Shown one piece after another: positions 36,901-45,312 of a DNA stretch of 64,000 nucleotides. Position numbers and translations under genes: made by a program. The notes beneath the pieces are model-generated. The model was not told the origin of the DNA and did not search any database. It saw nothing but the letters and a program-made list of their open reading frames with translations. The stretch comes from Methylococcaceae bacterium UBA6146 (GTDB lineage: Bacteria > Pseudomonadota > Gammaproteobacteria > Methylococcales > Methylomonadaceae): positions 32,728-96,727 of the forward strand of contig DIUY01000008.1 of the NCBI GenBank assembly GCA_002422395.1, read 5' to 3'. The first letter of the stretch is position 1. Each line of letters starts with the position of its first letter.

Positions 36901-36995
36901 GCTTGGTTTCGTCAACTTTCTTAACCCTGTTTTTACTACCCATTTTATTCACTTTATTCGGGCAAGCAAAAACCTTACAAGAGGATAGCGCATGA
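33924..36995 (+). CDS. heavy-metal efflux RND pump (CusA/CzcA family)
   Basis: The 1023-residue inner-membrane pump has the RND pattern of 12 helices and two large periplasmic loops. The family start (PIDAFPEVSPTQVKIIVKAPGMTPEEVEARI) is clear. Helix 4 reads SLGGLAIAIGMLVDAAVVVVEN, closer to the Cu/Ag (CusA) type VDAA signature than to the DFG...DGAV form of Zn/Co/Cd pumps. The periplasmic stretch GLDPMGLNETDTFLILKPKDQW looks more like CzcA relatives. The substrate is therefore a soft or divalent metal that I leave open. It is coupled to the adaptor and DUF3240 genes. Confidence 0.92.
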   Translation: MATLIRFALSQRLLMLIVVLLLAGGGFNAFQNIPIDAFPEVSPTQVKIIVKAPGMTPEEVEARITAPIEVELLGIPHQTMLRSIAKYALTDITVDFTEGTDIYWARQQIAERLNTLWGNLPKGVEGGIAPMTTPLGEMFMFTIEGGDLSLMERRSLLDWVVRPALRTVSGVADVNSLGGLVRSFEVIPDNIRLAARGISIDSLMNALQHNNSNDGAGRLTDGEEALIVRAEGRIKTLDDVRSIVVDNKNGIPVTVGDIADIKIGALTRYGAVSKNGEGEAVTGLVLSLRGANARQTIVGIEEKLADISKGFPEGVSAKVFYNRGNLVDKAVDTVTHALLEAIALVVVLLLLFLGNLRAALVVALALPLAALFTFILMNGMGMSANLMSLGGLAIAIGMLVDAAVVVVENLITHLAHTEKTRRLPRLHVIYRATSEVAASVTAGILIIIIVFLPLLTLQGLEGKLFTPVALTIVFALSGSLILSLTVIPVIASYLLKDVSHEEPWLPRHLQKLYQPTLAWCLNNNKIVFAGAGGLLAVTVLVFTQIGSTFMPTMDEGDIIVQLEKLPSITLAESVALDGQVQKNLLKNIPEIASVVSRVGSDELGLDPMGLNETDTFLILKPKDQWRMHSKEELIGEIRKVMAQTPGIAFGFTQPIEMRVSEMLTGTRGDVAVKLFGPDLTVLNEKANEIAEILKHITGSSDVFAKQNDGMQFLQLTINRSAAGRLGLDSDSIETLLRAQIEGLNLGIVQEGIKRTPLLLRGNSNTASFDNLQITLPNGGHVPVTAIAKLAKVEGVVSIGREHGQRFVVVRSNVQDRDLVGFVDEARKAVADNVKLPVGYFIEFGGQFENQQRAATTLSLVVPLSLGLIFLLLFSTFGSVRQAVLVLSNIPLAMVGGVFALWLSGEYLSVPASVGFIALLGIAVLNGVVMVSYFNQLLATGMDIAKAVIIGSSRRLRPVLMTASIAAFGLIPLLFATGPGSEIQRPLAIVVIGGLVSSTFLTLFLLPILFTLFGQAKTLQEDSA

Positions 36996-37297
36996 TGCAC
37001 CAAGAATATTTAATCACGCTGAATGTGCCGCCTGGCATTGAAGAGCCGATTGTTGATTGCCTGCTCATGCTGGAAGCCGAACACGGCTTTAGCAGCTTTG
37101 CGGTCAACGCCCATCACCATGAAAACAAAAGCTTGTCGCTCGCCGAACAGGTCAGCGGCAGGCAAAAAAGAGTCCGTTTTCAGATGTATGTCAACGCCCA
37201 AGGGCTAGCGGCATTATTGGCGCAGTTGCAAGAGGAGTTTTCAGGCTCCGGCATCCGCTATTGGGTGTTGCCGGTGATTGAGAAAGGTGTGATTTGA
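36992..37297 (+). CDS. DUF3240 family protein at the end of the efflux operon
   Basis: The 101-residue soluble protein (YLITLNVPPGIEEPIVDCLLMLEAEHGFSSFAVNAHHHE...) matches the DUF3240 pattern, a ferredoxin-like/PII-like small fold usually found after heavy-metal RND pumps. His-His-His near residue 42 could bind metal. The start overlaps the pump stop (ATGA at 36992). A regulatory or metal-sensing role at the pump is inferred from genomic company. Confidence 0.8.
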   Translation: MMHQEYLITLNVPPGIEEPIVDCLLMLEAEHGFSSFAVNAHHHENKSLSLAEQVSGRQKRVRFQMYVNAQGLAALLAQLQEEFSGSGIRYWVLPVIEKGVI

Positions 37298-37346
37298 CTT
37301 TAGGATGCCGGTTTTTTTGGATCGCTTACAGCACTAAAAACGGTAC

Positions 37347-37376
37347 GTCTGCCCATCCTTTGAGGGATGGGCAGAC
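37347..37376. terminator. 12-bp stem-loop between efflux operon and lipocalin gene
   Basis: GTCTGCCCATCC (37347-37358) and GGATGGGCAGAC (37365-37376) are perfect complements with a 6-base loop. It lies between convergent genes and is a likely bidirectional terminator, although no U-run follows on either strand. Confidence 0.55.
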
Positions 37377-37439
37377 AACATTACAGCCCGACCACTGCTG
37401 AAATATTATTTGACAATGGTGCAAGTGGGCGGTTGGCCT

Positions 37440-37955
37440 TTACCGTTCCTGTTTGGTAAATATCAACTTATCGGTGGCAAAACCCCACGCTTTCGCTTGT
37501 TCAAGCAAACTGTCCAGCGTGGCTTTAGGCAAGTGCTTATGACGTGACAATAACCATAAATAAGACCGGTCGGGGCCGGCTACCAAGGCATAGGAATAGT
37601 CTTTTTTATCTAGGGCGATAATGTTGTAACCGCCATAAAACGGCCCGAAAAAAGACACTTTTAACCGCCCTTTATCTGGCTCGCCGACAAAATAAGCTTT
37701 GCCCTCGGCTTTTTTCCATTCCCCCGTCGCAGTCGCCCAACCTTGGTTAAGCACATCAACGCCGCCGTCATCGCGTAGCGTGTAATTCGCCGAAATAGCC
37801 TCCAGCCCCCTTTCAAAGCGATGGTCGAGGCGGGCTATTTCATACCACTGGCCCAAATAGCGTTTAACCTCAAAGCCATCAACGGCTGTCAAGCCGTCAG
37901 GAATGCCGGTGCAAGCTGTCAATAGCATTGTCAGCAGTAATAAGTATTTGTTCAT
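37440..37955 (-). CDS. blc: outer membrane lipoprotein lipocalin (Blc-like)
   Basis: The 171-residue protein has a lipoprotein signal with lipobox LTAC (Cys 15). It carries the lipocalin signature VKRYLGQWYEIARLDHRFERG near residues 29-49, with the GxW motif, and the second motif GPDRSYLWLLSRHK (the YLWLLSR element of Blc). These proteins bind fatty acids or lysophospholipids at the outer membrane. It is convergent with the efflux operon and follows the small membrane protein gene by 42 bases. Confidence 0.92.
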   Translation of the reverse strand: MNKYLLLLTMLLTACTGIPDGLTAVDGFEVKRYLGQWYEIARLDHRFERGLEAISANYTLRDDGGVDVLNQGWATATGEWKKAEGKAYFVGEPDKGRLKVSFFGPFYGGYNIIALDKKDYSYALVAGPDRSYLWLLSRHKHLPKATLDSLLEQAKAWGFATDKLIFTKQER

Positions 37956-37997
37956 AAGTAGCGCCCCGTGTAGGTCAATAAGCTGTTTTTATAATTT

Positions 37998-38432
37998 TTA
38001 GGCTTGATCTTGTTTAGCGCTTATAGCTTGCTGTTCAAGAATCTTCATTATTCCAAAGACACCATGAGACAAGCCGGTATACAAAAAAAACACCGAAAAA
38101 CTTTCATCAATTGCCACTGAATTGACTTCACCATAAAACGCCATTGAGCCAATCATTAAAACCAGAAAAAATCCCACCACTGTAATCACCTGGAAATTTT
38201 TGCTTATTAAGTAATAAGCAAACACAACAACTTCAGTAAACGCCAAATAAACCATCATCATGCGCAGATTGTTATATAAAGCGCCGTATAAGCTTTCATT
38301 AAACTCAAAAAATGAATAACTGTCTGAAAATGATAAGAAACCTCCCATAACCAGCACAACAACCGAAAAATAAAAGTTAATTTCCACGGAAAGCCTGAGC
38401 ATTTTTATGATTTTTAATGTCATATCATTCAT
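37998..38432 (-). CDS. hypothetical four-helix membrane protein
   Basis: I do not recognise the family. The 144-residue protein has about four hydrophobic segments (INFYFSVVVLVMGGFLSF, MMVYLAFTEVVVFAYYLI, VITVVGFFLVLMIGSMAFY, FSVFFLYTGLSHGVFGIM) with few charges between them. It lies just upstream of the lipocalin gene on the same strand. A candidate small-RNA or leader-terminator unit (38532-38706) lies about 100 bases upstream. Confidence 0.6.
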   Translation of the reverse strand: MNDMTLKIIKMLRLSVEINFYFSVVVLVMGGFLSFSDSYSFFEFNESLYGALYNNLRMMMVYLAFTEVVVFAYYLISKNFQVITVVGFFLVLMIGSMAFYGEVNSVAIDESFSVFFLYTGLSHGVFGIMKILEQQAISAKQDQA

Positions 38433-38531
38433 TTGTTTAGTCTATCTTTATATTTAACAAACATCGAAACTTAGTCTTGTTGATAACAACACTGTTTTTA
38501 CCATCACTAATCGCGATGCCAAATCATAGCT

Positions 38532-38565
38532 AAAAAAGTCCCTCCCCTAAACAATCAGGGAGGGC
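38532..38565 (-). terminator. rho-independent terminator on the minus strand
   Basis: Read on the minus strand, CCCTCCC (38564-38558) pairs with GGGAGGG (38546-38540), followed by ACTTTTTT (U-run 38537-38532). The stem plus six U is a strong terminator. No minus-strand protein gene lies just upstream of it; see the candidate RNA entry. Confidence 0.75.
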
Positions 38566-38671
38566 TTATAGAGGAGGACGGTGAATATTATTGGGCATTA
38601 TTTACACCCATAATAATGATTAACGCCTATGAAGCATGTCGGCTAGGCGCTGCCACAGCAAACATCGGTTG
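38532..38671 (-). ncRNA. candidate small RNA or transcribed leader
   Basis: A perfect -35 TTGACA (38706-38701), a 17-base spacer and TAAGTT (38683-38678, which keeps the most important T, A and final T of the -10) precede a 140-base stretch ending in the strong terminator at 38532-38565. Inside are a GCCTA/TAGGC stem and an ACCGUCCUCCUC single-stranded-looking segment complementary to ribosome-binding sequences. The alternative reading is a 5' leader with an attenuator for the gene at 37998-38432. Start and end are estimated. Confidence 0.45.
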
Positions 38672-38677
38672 ATCTTT

Positions 38678-38706
38678 AACTTACTAGCCAATAGCAATAT
38701 TGTCAA
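38678..38706 (-). promoter_or_regulatory. promoter of the candidate small RNA
   Basis: TTGACA is at 38706-38701 and TAAGTT at 38683-38678 on the minus strand, spacing 17. The -35 is perfect; the -10 matches at 3 of 6 positions but at the three most conserved ones. The region 38433-38779 otherwise holds the plus-strand start region of the epimerase gene. Confidence 0.45.
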
Positions 38707-38779
38707 TATATACATATACAAAACATAGACAATAATTAAACTATAACCTCTTTTCACAATCCATCACAAGGCAAAGACA

Positions 38780-39682
38780 ATGAACATACTTATCACAGGC
38801 GGAACCGGCTTTATTGGCGGTGCGTTGGCTCAAAGCCTATACCAACAGGGACATAACCTTACCATGCTAAGCCGCAAGCCTGACTCAGTGACAAAAATAT
38901 GTGGTGCGGGCGTTAATGCCATTGGCAGCATCAAAGACTTAAGCCGTGACGATAGCTGGCAGGTCATCATAAACCTGGCAGGGGCACCTATTTTTGACAG
39001 CCGCTGGAGTGCCGCACGCAAGCAAATCATCAGGGATAGCCGCATCCAACTGACCGGACAATTGGTGGCTTATATGGCGGACATGGCGGTGAAACCAGAG
39101 CTGTTAATCAGTGGCTCGGCAATTGGTTATTATGGCAGTCAAGGTGATGTGATTCTGACCGAACAATCAGCAACAATCGAAGACTTCTCGCAGCAACTGT
39201 GCCATGACTGGGAAAATGCGGCATTAGCGGCTGAACAGTTCGGCATCAGGGTTTGTCTAATGCGGACGGGGTTGGTGATTGCCAACGGCGGCGGGATATT
39301 GCAGCGCATGCTGCCGCCTTTCCGTTTAGGTTTGGGCGGGCGCTTAGATGATGGTAAGCAATGGATGTCTTGGATTCATCGGCAAGACTGGATCGCTATC
39401 GCCCAGCTAATGATTACCGATGCGAGTATGCGTGGTGCTTATAATGCCACTGCACCCAACCCCGTCACTAACAGTGAATTCACCCAAATACTGGCACAGC
39501 ATTTAAACCGCCCTGCCCTTTTGCCTGTTCCGGCTTGGCTATTAAAAATAGCTTTGGGGAAAATGTCAGAATTGGTGCTAGGTAGCCAGCGGGTCATGCC
39601 GGAGCGTTTGCTTGCTACGGGCTTCACATTTCAATACCCAGACCTTAACAGTGCATTAAACGAGGCGCTCAGCAATGACTAG
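38780..39682 (+). CDS. TIGR01777-type NAD(P)-dependent epimerase (YfcH-like)
   Basis: The 300-residue protein has a Rossmann start with TGGTGFIGGALAQSL, the INLAGAPIFDSRWSAARKQIIRDSR stretch that marks the YfcH family, SGSAIGYYGSQGD, and a C-terminal domain of the same family. It resembles extended short-chain dehydrogenases, but the physiological substrate is not known. The last codons overlap the next small gene by 8 bases, suggesting coupling. Confidence 0.9.
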   Translation: MNILITGGTGFIGGALAQSLYQQGHNLTMLSRKPDSVTKICGAGVNAIGSIKDLSRDDSWQVIINLAGAPIFDSRWSAARKQIIRDSRIQLTGQLVAYMADMAVKPELLISGSAIGYYGSQGDVILTEQSATIEDFSQQLCHDWENAALAAEQFGIRVCLMRTGLVIANGGGILQRMLPPFRLGLGGRLDDGKQWMSWIHRQDWIAIAQLMITDASMRGAYNATAPNPVTNSEFTQILAQHLNRPALLPVPAWLLKIALGKMSELVLGSQRVMPERLLATGFTFQYPDLNSALNEALSND

Positions 39683-39908
39683 CCCGGCAACACAGCAAAT
39701 AAACCCGCATAAGTTATTGTTAAGCAAATGGACGGCAACCCAGCCAATAAATAAAGAAAAACATTTTATAGTCACCCGACTAATTAAAAACGAACAAGAA
39801 ATTATTGTTGCTTGCATTCTTGAGGCTGTGCTCACCCATCATGAATACGAATTAGACTGGCACGGCCTGAAAGACCCTAGCTGCTGGTTGCCTGGATGGC
39901 GCCAATAA
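39675..39908 (+). CDS. tryptophan-rich conserved protein (TIGR02450-like)
   Basis: The 77-residue protein reads NPHKLLLSKWTATQPINKEKHFIVTRLI ... EAVLTHHEYELDWHGLKDPSCWLPGW, which fits the small Trp-rich TIGR02450 pattern (KLLxSKWTA, KEKHFxV, WxxLKDxxxWxPGW). No function is known to me. The start overlaps the epimerase stop. Confidence 0.85.
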   Translation: MTSPATQQINPHKLLLSKWTATQPINKEKHFIVTRLIKNEQEIIVACILEAVLTHHEYELDWHGLKDPSCWLPGWRQ

Positions 39909-40064
39909 CCGGCTTGATAAAATTTTATCGCCTTAAAACAGGCATGTTATTTAAACTGCATCTTAGCATAATTGGTAAATCCTTTAAAAAACCCTTAAAA
40001 TGTTGCCCAGATGCCTTCCTATTTAAAGTTTTTTAAAAAACTTCAACTACTTAACTAACGTATC

Positions 40065-41426
40065 GTGAAAAATAAATTTTATACATCCTTAGCCATAGGA
40101 ATAAGTTTAGCTATTGCATCGACGTCCAGTTATGCAAAACCGGCTCATACGACTTCTAAAAAACACGCGCCTACATCAGTTAAACACTCTAAAAAACAAC
40201 CCGCCAGCAAACCAAAACAGAGTAAAGTGGCCGTTCATAGCAAAGCAACAACTCATCACGGCAAAGCAACCGTCCACCGTAAAACAACGCTTCACAGCAA
40301 CATCATTTCCCGCGTAAGAAATTCCGGCAAAAAACACACCCTCGCTACGGCGTCTAAGCACACCATCAGCAAAAAGAAAAGCCATAAACACAGCCACCAC
40401 CATCTGGCAAAAATAACGCCCTCGCCGTCAGTTTCAAACGAAACTATAGAGCCGGATTATAACCAGCAACTGGTTGATGACTATCAACCGGTTAATTTAG
40501 CCCCACCAGTCAGAATCAATGCCCGTATCCACTCATTTGTGGTCACTGGCGGCAAAGATAAGCCCATTCGCATTGAAGAGCCGCAAAGGGCTGAAGCATC
40601 GCACCGTTATATAAGCACGCACGGAATCATCAACTCTTCGCTATCGGCTGCCGGCCACAAAGCTGGGTTGTCTGATGAATTGATTACGCAACTGACCAAC
40701 ATTTTTGCATGGGACATTGATTTTGCCACCAAGCTTCGTCGTGGCGACCAGTTCACTGTGGTCTATGAAAATAACAGCCGTAATGGCGAGCACATTGTCG
40801 CCGCTGAATTTGTCAACCAAGGGAAAATCCTGACGGCTGTCAGATACCAAGACAGCGATGGCAACACCAATTACTACACGCCGGAAGGCAAGGTCATGCG
40901 CAAGGCTTTTTTAAGCACACCCGTTGATTTTGCCCGCATCAGTTCGCATTTTGACATCAACCGGAGGCATCCGATACTCAACCGCATCCGTGCCCACAAG
41001 GGGGTCGATTATGCCGCCCGGACAGGCACACCGGTAAAGGCCGCCGGTGATGGCGAAATTGCATTTTTAGGGCGTAAAGGCGGCTATGGACAGGTGCTCA
41101 TAGTCAAGCATGGCGAGCATTACGAAACCCTTTACGCCCATCTTTCCAAATTCAAACGGGGTTTACATGATGGTGATAGCGTCCGACAAGGGGAAGTTAT
41201 CGGCTATGTCGGCCAAACCGGCCTTGCCACCGGCCCCCATCTGCATTATGAATTCCATGTTGATGGCGTACACCGCAACCCAGAAACACTCAACTCCAAA
41301 CAAGCGTCAACCTTAAACAACCACTATCTGGCTGATTTTAAAGATCAAGCACAACCGGTGCTTTCCGAGCTTTACCACGCCAAAGCACAAACATTATTTG
41401 CCAAAAACCAACAGCGCGCCGATTAA
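40065..41426 (+). CDS. M23 family peptidoglycan DD-endopeptidase with basic N-terminal tail
   Basis: The 453-residue protein begins with a GTG codon and a signal peptide (MKNKFYTSLAIGISLAIASTSSYAKP). A roughly 95-residue tail follows, very rich in Lys, His, Ser and Thr (residues about 25-120). Then come an intermediate domain like that of MepM/OapA relatives and the LytM/M23 catalytic domain, with zinc-ligand motifs HKGVDYAA near residue 311 and HLHYEFHV near 393. Such enzymes cut peptide cross-links during wall growth. It lies 3 bases from anmK; this wall-related pairing with erpA is known in other gammaproteobacteria. Confidence 0.92.
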   Translation: MKNKFYTSLAIGISLAIASTSSYAKPAHTTSKKHAPTSVKHSKKQPASKPKQSKVAVHSKATTHHGKATVHRKTTLHSNIISRVRNSGKKHTLATASKHTISKKKSHKHSHHHLAKITPSPSVSNETIEPDYNQQLVDDYQPVNLAPPVRINARIHSFVVTGGKDKPIRIEEPQRAEASHRYISTHGIINSSLSAAGHKAGLSDELITQLTNIFAWDIDFATKLRRGDQFTVVYENNSRNGEHIVAAEFVNQGKILTAVRYQDSDGNTNYYTPEGKVMRKAFLSTPVDFARISSHFDINRRHPILNRIRAHKGVDYAARTGTPVKAAGDGEIAFLGRKGGYGQVLIVKHGEHYETLYAHLSKFKRGLHDGDSVRQGEVIGYVGQTGLATGPHLHYEFHVDGVHRNPETLNSKQASTLNNHYLADFKDQAQPVLSELYHAKAQTLFAKNQQRAD

Positions 41427-41429
41427 AAA

Positions 41430-42533
41430 ATGCCTGAACTTTACATAGGCCTGATGTCAGGGACCAGCGTCGATGGCATCGACGCCAGCCTTGTTGATTT
41501 CAGTGACGGCAACATACGACTGGTTGATTTTGTCCACCTACCTTTTGCCGATGACCTTAAAGCCGACATTCAACATGCAAGCAATCCTGACACCTTAATT
41601 GCGCTGCAAGTTTACGGAGCCCTTGATACCAGGCTAGGACAGCAATTTGCCGAGGCCGCCAATGCCTTGCTTACTAAAGCCAAAATCCCCGCCTCATCGG
41701 TCAAAGCGATTGGCAGTCACGGCCAAACAGTCCATCATGCACCTGACAACCGCTTTCCTTTCTCACTGCAAATAGGTGACCCGAACCTTATTGCCGAAAA
41801 GACCGGCATCACTACCGTTGCTGATTTCCGGCGGCGTGACATCGCCGCGCATGGGCAAGGTGCGCCTTTAGTCCCTGCTTTTCATCAAGCGGTATTTAGC
41901 CATCCAAATGAACACCGTTGCATTGTCAACATCGGCGGTATCGCTAACATTACCGTGTTGCCAGCCGACCAAACCACAGCCGTCACTGGTTTTGACACCG
42001 GACCCGGCAATACCTTACTGGATCAGTGGATACATAAACATCAGGGGCGCAATTACGACTGCAATGGGGCATGGGCAAAAACAGGCGAAATTAACGGCAA
42101 ACTAGTCGCCTTATTAAAGCAGGATGCTTATTTTCAGACCGCCCCACCTAAAAGCACAGGCAAAGAATATTTTTCCCTACGCTGGCTTGAGCAAAAAGCC
42201 AACCTATCTGATTATTCCGCTGAAGATGTCCAAGCAAGCTTATGCTATCTGACTGCCGTGACAATCTGCGACGCCATCCAGAAATATGCGCCGGTAACCG
42301 GACGGACATTGATTTGCGGGGGCGGCATCCATAATGATTTTCTTTTACAGCTTATTAGGCAGAACTTGGCTCACCCTGTTGCCTCAACCGAAACACAAGG
42401 CATACATCCTAACCATGTTGAAGCAATGGCTTTTGCATGGCTTGCCAAGCAAAGGATCAATAACTTACCAGGCAACCTTAAAGAAGTCACGGGGGCGCAT
42501 CACCCTGTAATACTGGGGGGAATTTACAGCTAG
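41430..42533 (+). CDS. anmK: anhydro-N-acetylmuramic acid kinase
   Basis: AnmK phosphorylates and opens 1,6-anhydro-MurNAc from wall turnover to give MurNAc-6-phosphate. Motifs include GLMSGTSVDGIDASL at the start, AIGSHGQTVHH, DFRRRDIAAHGQGAPLVPAFH, NIGGIANITVLP and TGFDTGPGNTLLD. The 367-residue length is usual. It follows the M23 peptidase by 3 bases, linking wall cutting with recycling. Confidence 0.96.
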   Translation: MPELYIGLMSGTSVDGIDASLVDFSDGNIRLVDFVHLPFADDLKADIQHASNPDTLIALQVYGALDTRLGQQFAEAANALLTKAKIPASSVKAIGSHGQTVHHAPDNRFPFSLQIGDPNLIAEKTGITTVADFRRRDIAAHGQGAPLVPAFHQAVFSHPNEHRCIVNIGGIANITVLPADQTTAVTGFDTGPGNTLLDQWIHKHQGRNYDCNGAWAKTGEINGKLVALLKQDAYFQTAPPKSTGKEYFSLRWLEQKANLSDYSAEDVQASLCYLTAVTICDAIQKYAPVTGRTLICGGGIHNDFLLQLIRQNLAHPVASTETQGIHPNHVEAMAFAWLAKQRINNLPGNLKEVTGAHHPVILGGIYS

Positions 42534-42587
42534 AGACATGAAGAAAAGGTCAGGATAACTGTCCCGACCTAATTAAGCTGAAGCTAT

Positions 42588-42920
42588 TTATGCAGAAAAC
42601 GAAGAACCGCAACCACAGGTTGTCGTTGCGTTAGGATTACGGATAACAAACTGCGCACCTGACAGGTCTTCCTTATAATCTATCTCGGCCCCGGCCAGAT
42701 ACTGGATGCTCATTGCGTCGATCAGTACCGTAACACCGCCATTTTCAACACAGGTATCGTCCTCATTAACTTCTTCATCGAACGTGAACCCATATTGAAA
42801 GCCTGAACAGCCGCCACCGGAAACGTACACGCGTAGCTTCATGTTGTCATTACCCTCTTCGGCGATTAATTCACTCACCTTAGATGCCGCACTGTCAGTA
42901 AAAATAATTGGATTAGCCAT
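42588..42920 (-). CDS. erpA: iron-sulfur cluster insertion protein ErpA
   Basis: ErpA is an A-type carrier that hands 2Fe-2S or 4Fe-4S clusters to respiratory and isoprenoid enzymes. The three conserved cysteines are in [11 protein letters not shown] and TTCGCGSSF near the C-terminus. The frame opens further upstream at 42989, but [15 protein letters not shown] at 42920 gives the normal 110-residue protein. It is convergent with anmK. Confidence 0.94.
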   Translation of the reverse strand: MANPIIFTDSAASKVSELIAEEGNDNMKLRVYVSGGGCSGFQYGFTFDEEVNEDDTCVENGGVTVLIDAMSIQYLAGAEIDYKEDLSGAQFVIRNPNATTTCGCGSSFSA

Positions 42921-43036
42921 AACTAAAAACATACTCATAAATAAAAAATCGGATTTTATTATGACTATACCCAGCGTTTTAGTCAACATTTAAGCATCTG
43001 GCTTTAAGATACTTAATTTGAGAAATTCAGGCCATA

Positions 43037-43060
43037 AAAAAAGGCCTTACGACCTTTTTT
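43037..43060 (-). terminator. terminator downstream of pnp
   Basis: AAAAAAGG (43037-43044) pairs with CCTTTTTT (43053-43060), loop of 8. On the minus strand it lies about 90 bases after the pnp stop and ends in a run of U from the stem arm. It probably ends the rpsO-pnp transcript and insulates erpA. Confidence 0.65.
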
Positions 43061-43148
43061 ATTTTTTCAACGCCCCAATTGCTTAAGCAGAAATAATCAG
43101 AGTGACTGGCTATCCGTCCACCCTGAATTAATTCTGATATTGTAACTG

Positions 43149-45233
43149 TTAGGCTTCTTTTTCGACTTCTTTAATACTAAGCCTAACCCTGCCTTGACGG
43201 TCAATTTCCAACACCTTGACCCTGACTAAATCCCCTTCATTAAGCTTGTCGCTAACTTTGTCGACATGTTCATCGGAAATTTGCGAAATATGCACCAGCC
43301 CATCTTTGCCAGGTAAAATAGTGACAAACGCACCAAAGTCCATCAGCCTGGCAACTTTACCTTCATAAATTTTACCCACCTCGACGTCTTCAGTAATTTC
43401 TTCAATCAAACGACGCGCCTCTTCGCCTGCCGCCTTATCAACAGACGCAATTTTTACAATGCCATCGTCTGTTAAATCAACACTAGCACCCGTTATTTCA
43501 GTGATGCCGCGAATAGTTGCGCCGCCTTTACCGATGACTTCACGGATTTTGCTAGGGTCGATTTTAAAAGTAATGATGCGCGGCGCAAAATCGGACATTT
43601 CTTCGCGTGTGGAAGCGAGCGCCTTGTTCATTTCCGCAAGAATATGCAAACGGCCTTGTTTTGCCTGCTCTAAAGCTGTTTTCATGATTTCCGCAGTAAT
43701 GCCATCTATTTTGATGTCCATTTGCAAAGCGGTGATGCCAATTTCTGATCCGGCCACCTTAAAGTCCATGTCGCCTAAGTGATCCTCATCACCCATGATG
43801 TCAGACAACACGGCAAAGCGGTCACCTTCTTTAATCAAGCCCATAGCAATGCCGGCAACAGGTGCTGAAATCGGCACGCCCGCGTCCATTAATGCCAAGG
43901 AGCTACCACACACTGAGGCCATTGAACTGGACCCATTGGACTCGGTAATCTCAGAAACCACACGGATGGTATAGGGGAACTCTTCCATATTAGGCAATAC
44001 CGCTGCAACGCCGCGCTTAGCCAATCTGCCATGACCGATTTCACGGCGTTTGGGTGACCCTACTTGTCCGGTTTCGCCGACGCTGTATGGAGGGAAATTA
44101 TAGTGCAGCATGAACGGCTCTTTATATTCGCCTGCCAAGGCGTCAATAATTTGGGCATCGCGTTGGGTACCGAGCGTAGCGACGACCAAAGCTTGGGTTT
44201 CACCGCGTGTAAACAATGCTGAACCGTGGGTTCTAGGTAATACGCCAGTTCTGACACTAATGGGTCTAATAGAATCTAGGGCACGGCCATCAATGCGCTT
44301 GCTTTCATCAAGAATAGCATTGCGGACAATACGGGCTTCCAAATGTTCGATGATTAAACGGATGTCCTTTTCAGCATAATCGCTATTGGCGGCCGTCAAT
44401 TTTTCGACCACCGCATTTCTGATGCCTTTTAACTGTTCTTGTCTGACCAGTTTTTCAGCAATTTGATAGGCCGCCTTAATGTCCGCTTCGACTTCTGCCG
44501 TCACCAGATGGACTAATTCGGCATTAGCCTCAGGCGCTGTCCATTCGACCACACCTGCACCCGCCGCATTGGCAAATTCATTAATGGCGTTAATGGCGGC
44601 CTGCATCTGCTCATGACCGAACAACACAGCACCTAGCATCACCTCTTCGGATAATCCAGTCGCTTCCGATTCGACCATAAGCACTGCATGTGCAGTGCCT
44701 GCGACAACCAGCGTCAGTTGCGAATCCTTTAAGACGTCCGGAGCAGGGTTTAATAAATAATTGCCGTCCTGATAACCCACACAAGCCGCGCCTATTGGGC
44801 CATTAAAAGGTAACCCCGAAACTGCCAATGCGGCAGATGCACCCAGCAGTGCTGGAATTTCTGGATCAACATCGGGATTTAACGAAACAACGGTGGCAAC
44901 AATCTGAACTTCGTTGGTGTAACCTTCAGGGAAGAGCGGGCGTATCGGCCTGTCGATCAATCGGGATGTTAACGTTTCCTTCTCGCTTGGCCGGCCTTCT
45001 CTCTTAAAAAAACCACCGGGTATTTTCCCCGCCGCGTAGGCTTTTTCTTGATAATTCACAGTTAATGGAAAAAAGTCACCACCATTGGCTTCTTTTTTGC
45101 CAACAACGGTAACCAGTAATGTTGTACCATCAACATCAATAATTACAGCACCGTCTGCTTGTCGAGCTATTTCGCCTGTTTCTAGCGTGACTTTTTGAGT
45201 GCCGTACTGAAATTCTTTCCTGACAGGATTCAC
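43149..45233 (-). CDS. pnp: polyribonucleotide nucleotidyltransferase
   Basis: PNPase degrades RNA 3' to 5' using phosphate. The 694-residue protein has two RNase PH domains ([37 protein letters not shown]), a KH domain ([18 protein letters not shown], about 555-572) and a C-terminal S1 domain ([28 protein letters not shown], about 621-690). Translation starts near a hairpin at 45263-45291. Position after rpsO is the standard gammaproteobacterial order. Confidence 0.97.
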   Translation of the reverse strand: MNPVRKEFQYGTQKVTLETGEIARQADGAVIIDVDGTTLLVTVVGKKEANGGDFFPLTVNYQEKAYAAGKIPGGFFKREGRPSEKETLTSRLIDRPIRPLFPEGYTNEVQIVATVVSLNPDVDPEIPALLGASAALAVSGLPFNGPIGAACVGYQDGNYLLNPAPDVLKDSQLTLVVAGTAHAVLMVESEATGLSEEVMLGAVLFGHEQMQAAINAINEFANAAGAGVVEWTAPEANAELVHLVTAEVEADIKAAYQIAEKLVRQEQLKGIRNAVVEKLTAANSDYAEKDIRLIIEHLEARIVRNAILDESKRIDGRALDSIRPISVRTGVLPRTHGSALFTRGETQALVVATLGTQRDAQIIDALAGEYKEPFMLHYNFPPYSVGETGQVGSPKRREIGHGRLAKRGVAAVLPNMEEFPYTIRVVSEITESNGSSSMASVCGSSLALMDAGVPISAPVAGIAMGLIKEGDRFAVLSDIMGDEDHLGDMDFKVAGSEIGITALQMDIKIDGITAEIMKTALEQAKQGRLHILAEMNKALASTREEMSDFAPRIITFKIDPSKIREVIGKGGATIRGITEITGASVDLTDDGIVKIASVDKAAGEEARRLIEEITEDVEVGKIYEGKVARLMDFGAFVTILPGKDGLVHISQISDEHVDKVSDKLNEGDLVRVKVLEIDRQGRVRLSIKEVEKEA

Positions 45234-45262
45234 TATAGGGGTTCCTTTGTGTAGAGGTTCGT

Positions 45263-45291
45263 GTAAAGACGCCGATACAGCGCGTCTTTAC
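45263..45291 (-). promoter_or_regulatory. hairpin in the rpsO-pnp intergenic region
   Basis: GTAAAGACGC (45263-45272) and GCGTCTTTAC (45282-45291) form a perfect 10-bp stem with a 9-base loop, between the rpsO stop and the pnp start. The E. coli pnp leader is known to be cleaved by RNase III in a stem at the same place; this hairpin may serve that purpose or act as a partial terminator. Confidence 0.5.
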
Positions 45292-45312
45292 TGAGGTTGT
45301 ACTTTTTTGCTG

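Noticed and set aside
38540..38564. The stem at 38540 as terminator of a minus-strand protein gene
   Set aside because: No minus-strand protein-coding frame with start signals lies between this stem and the epimerase gene at 38780; a small RNA or leader is more likely.
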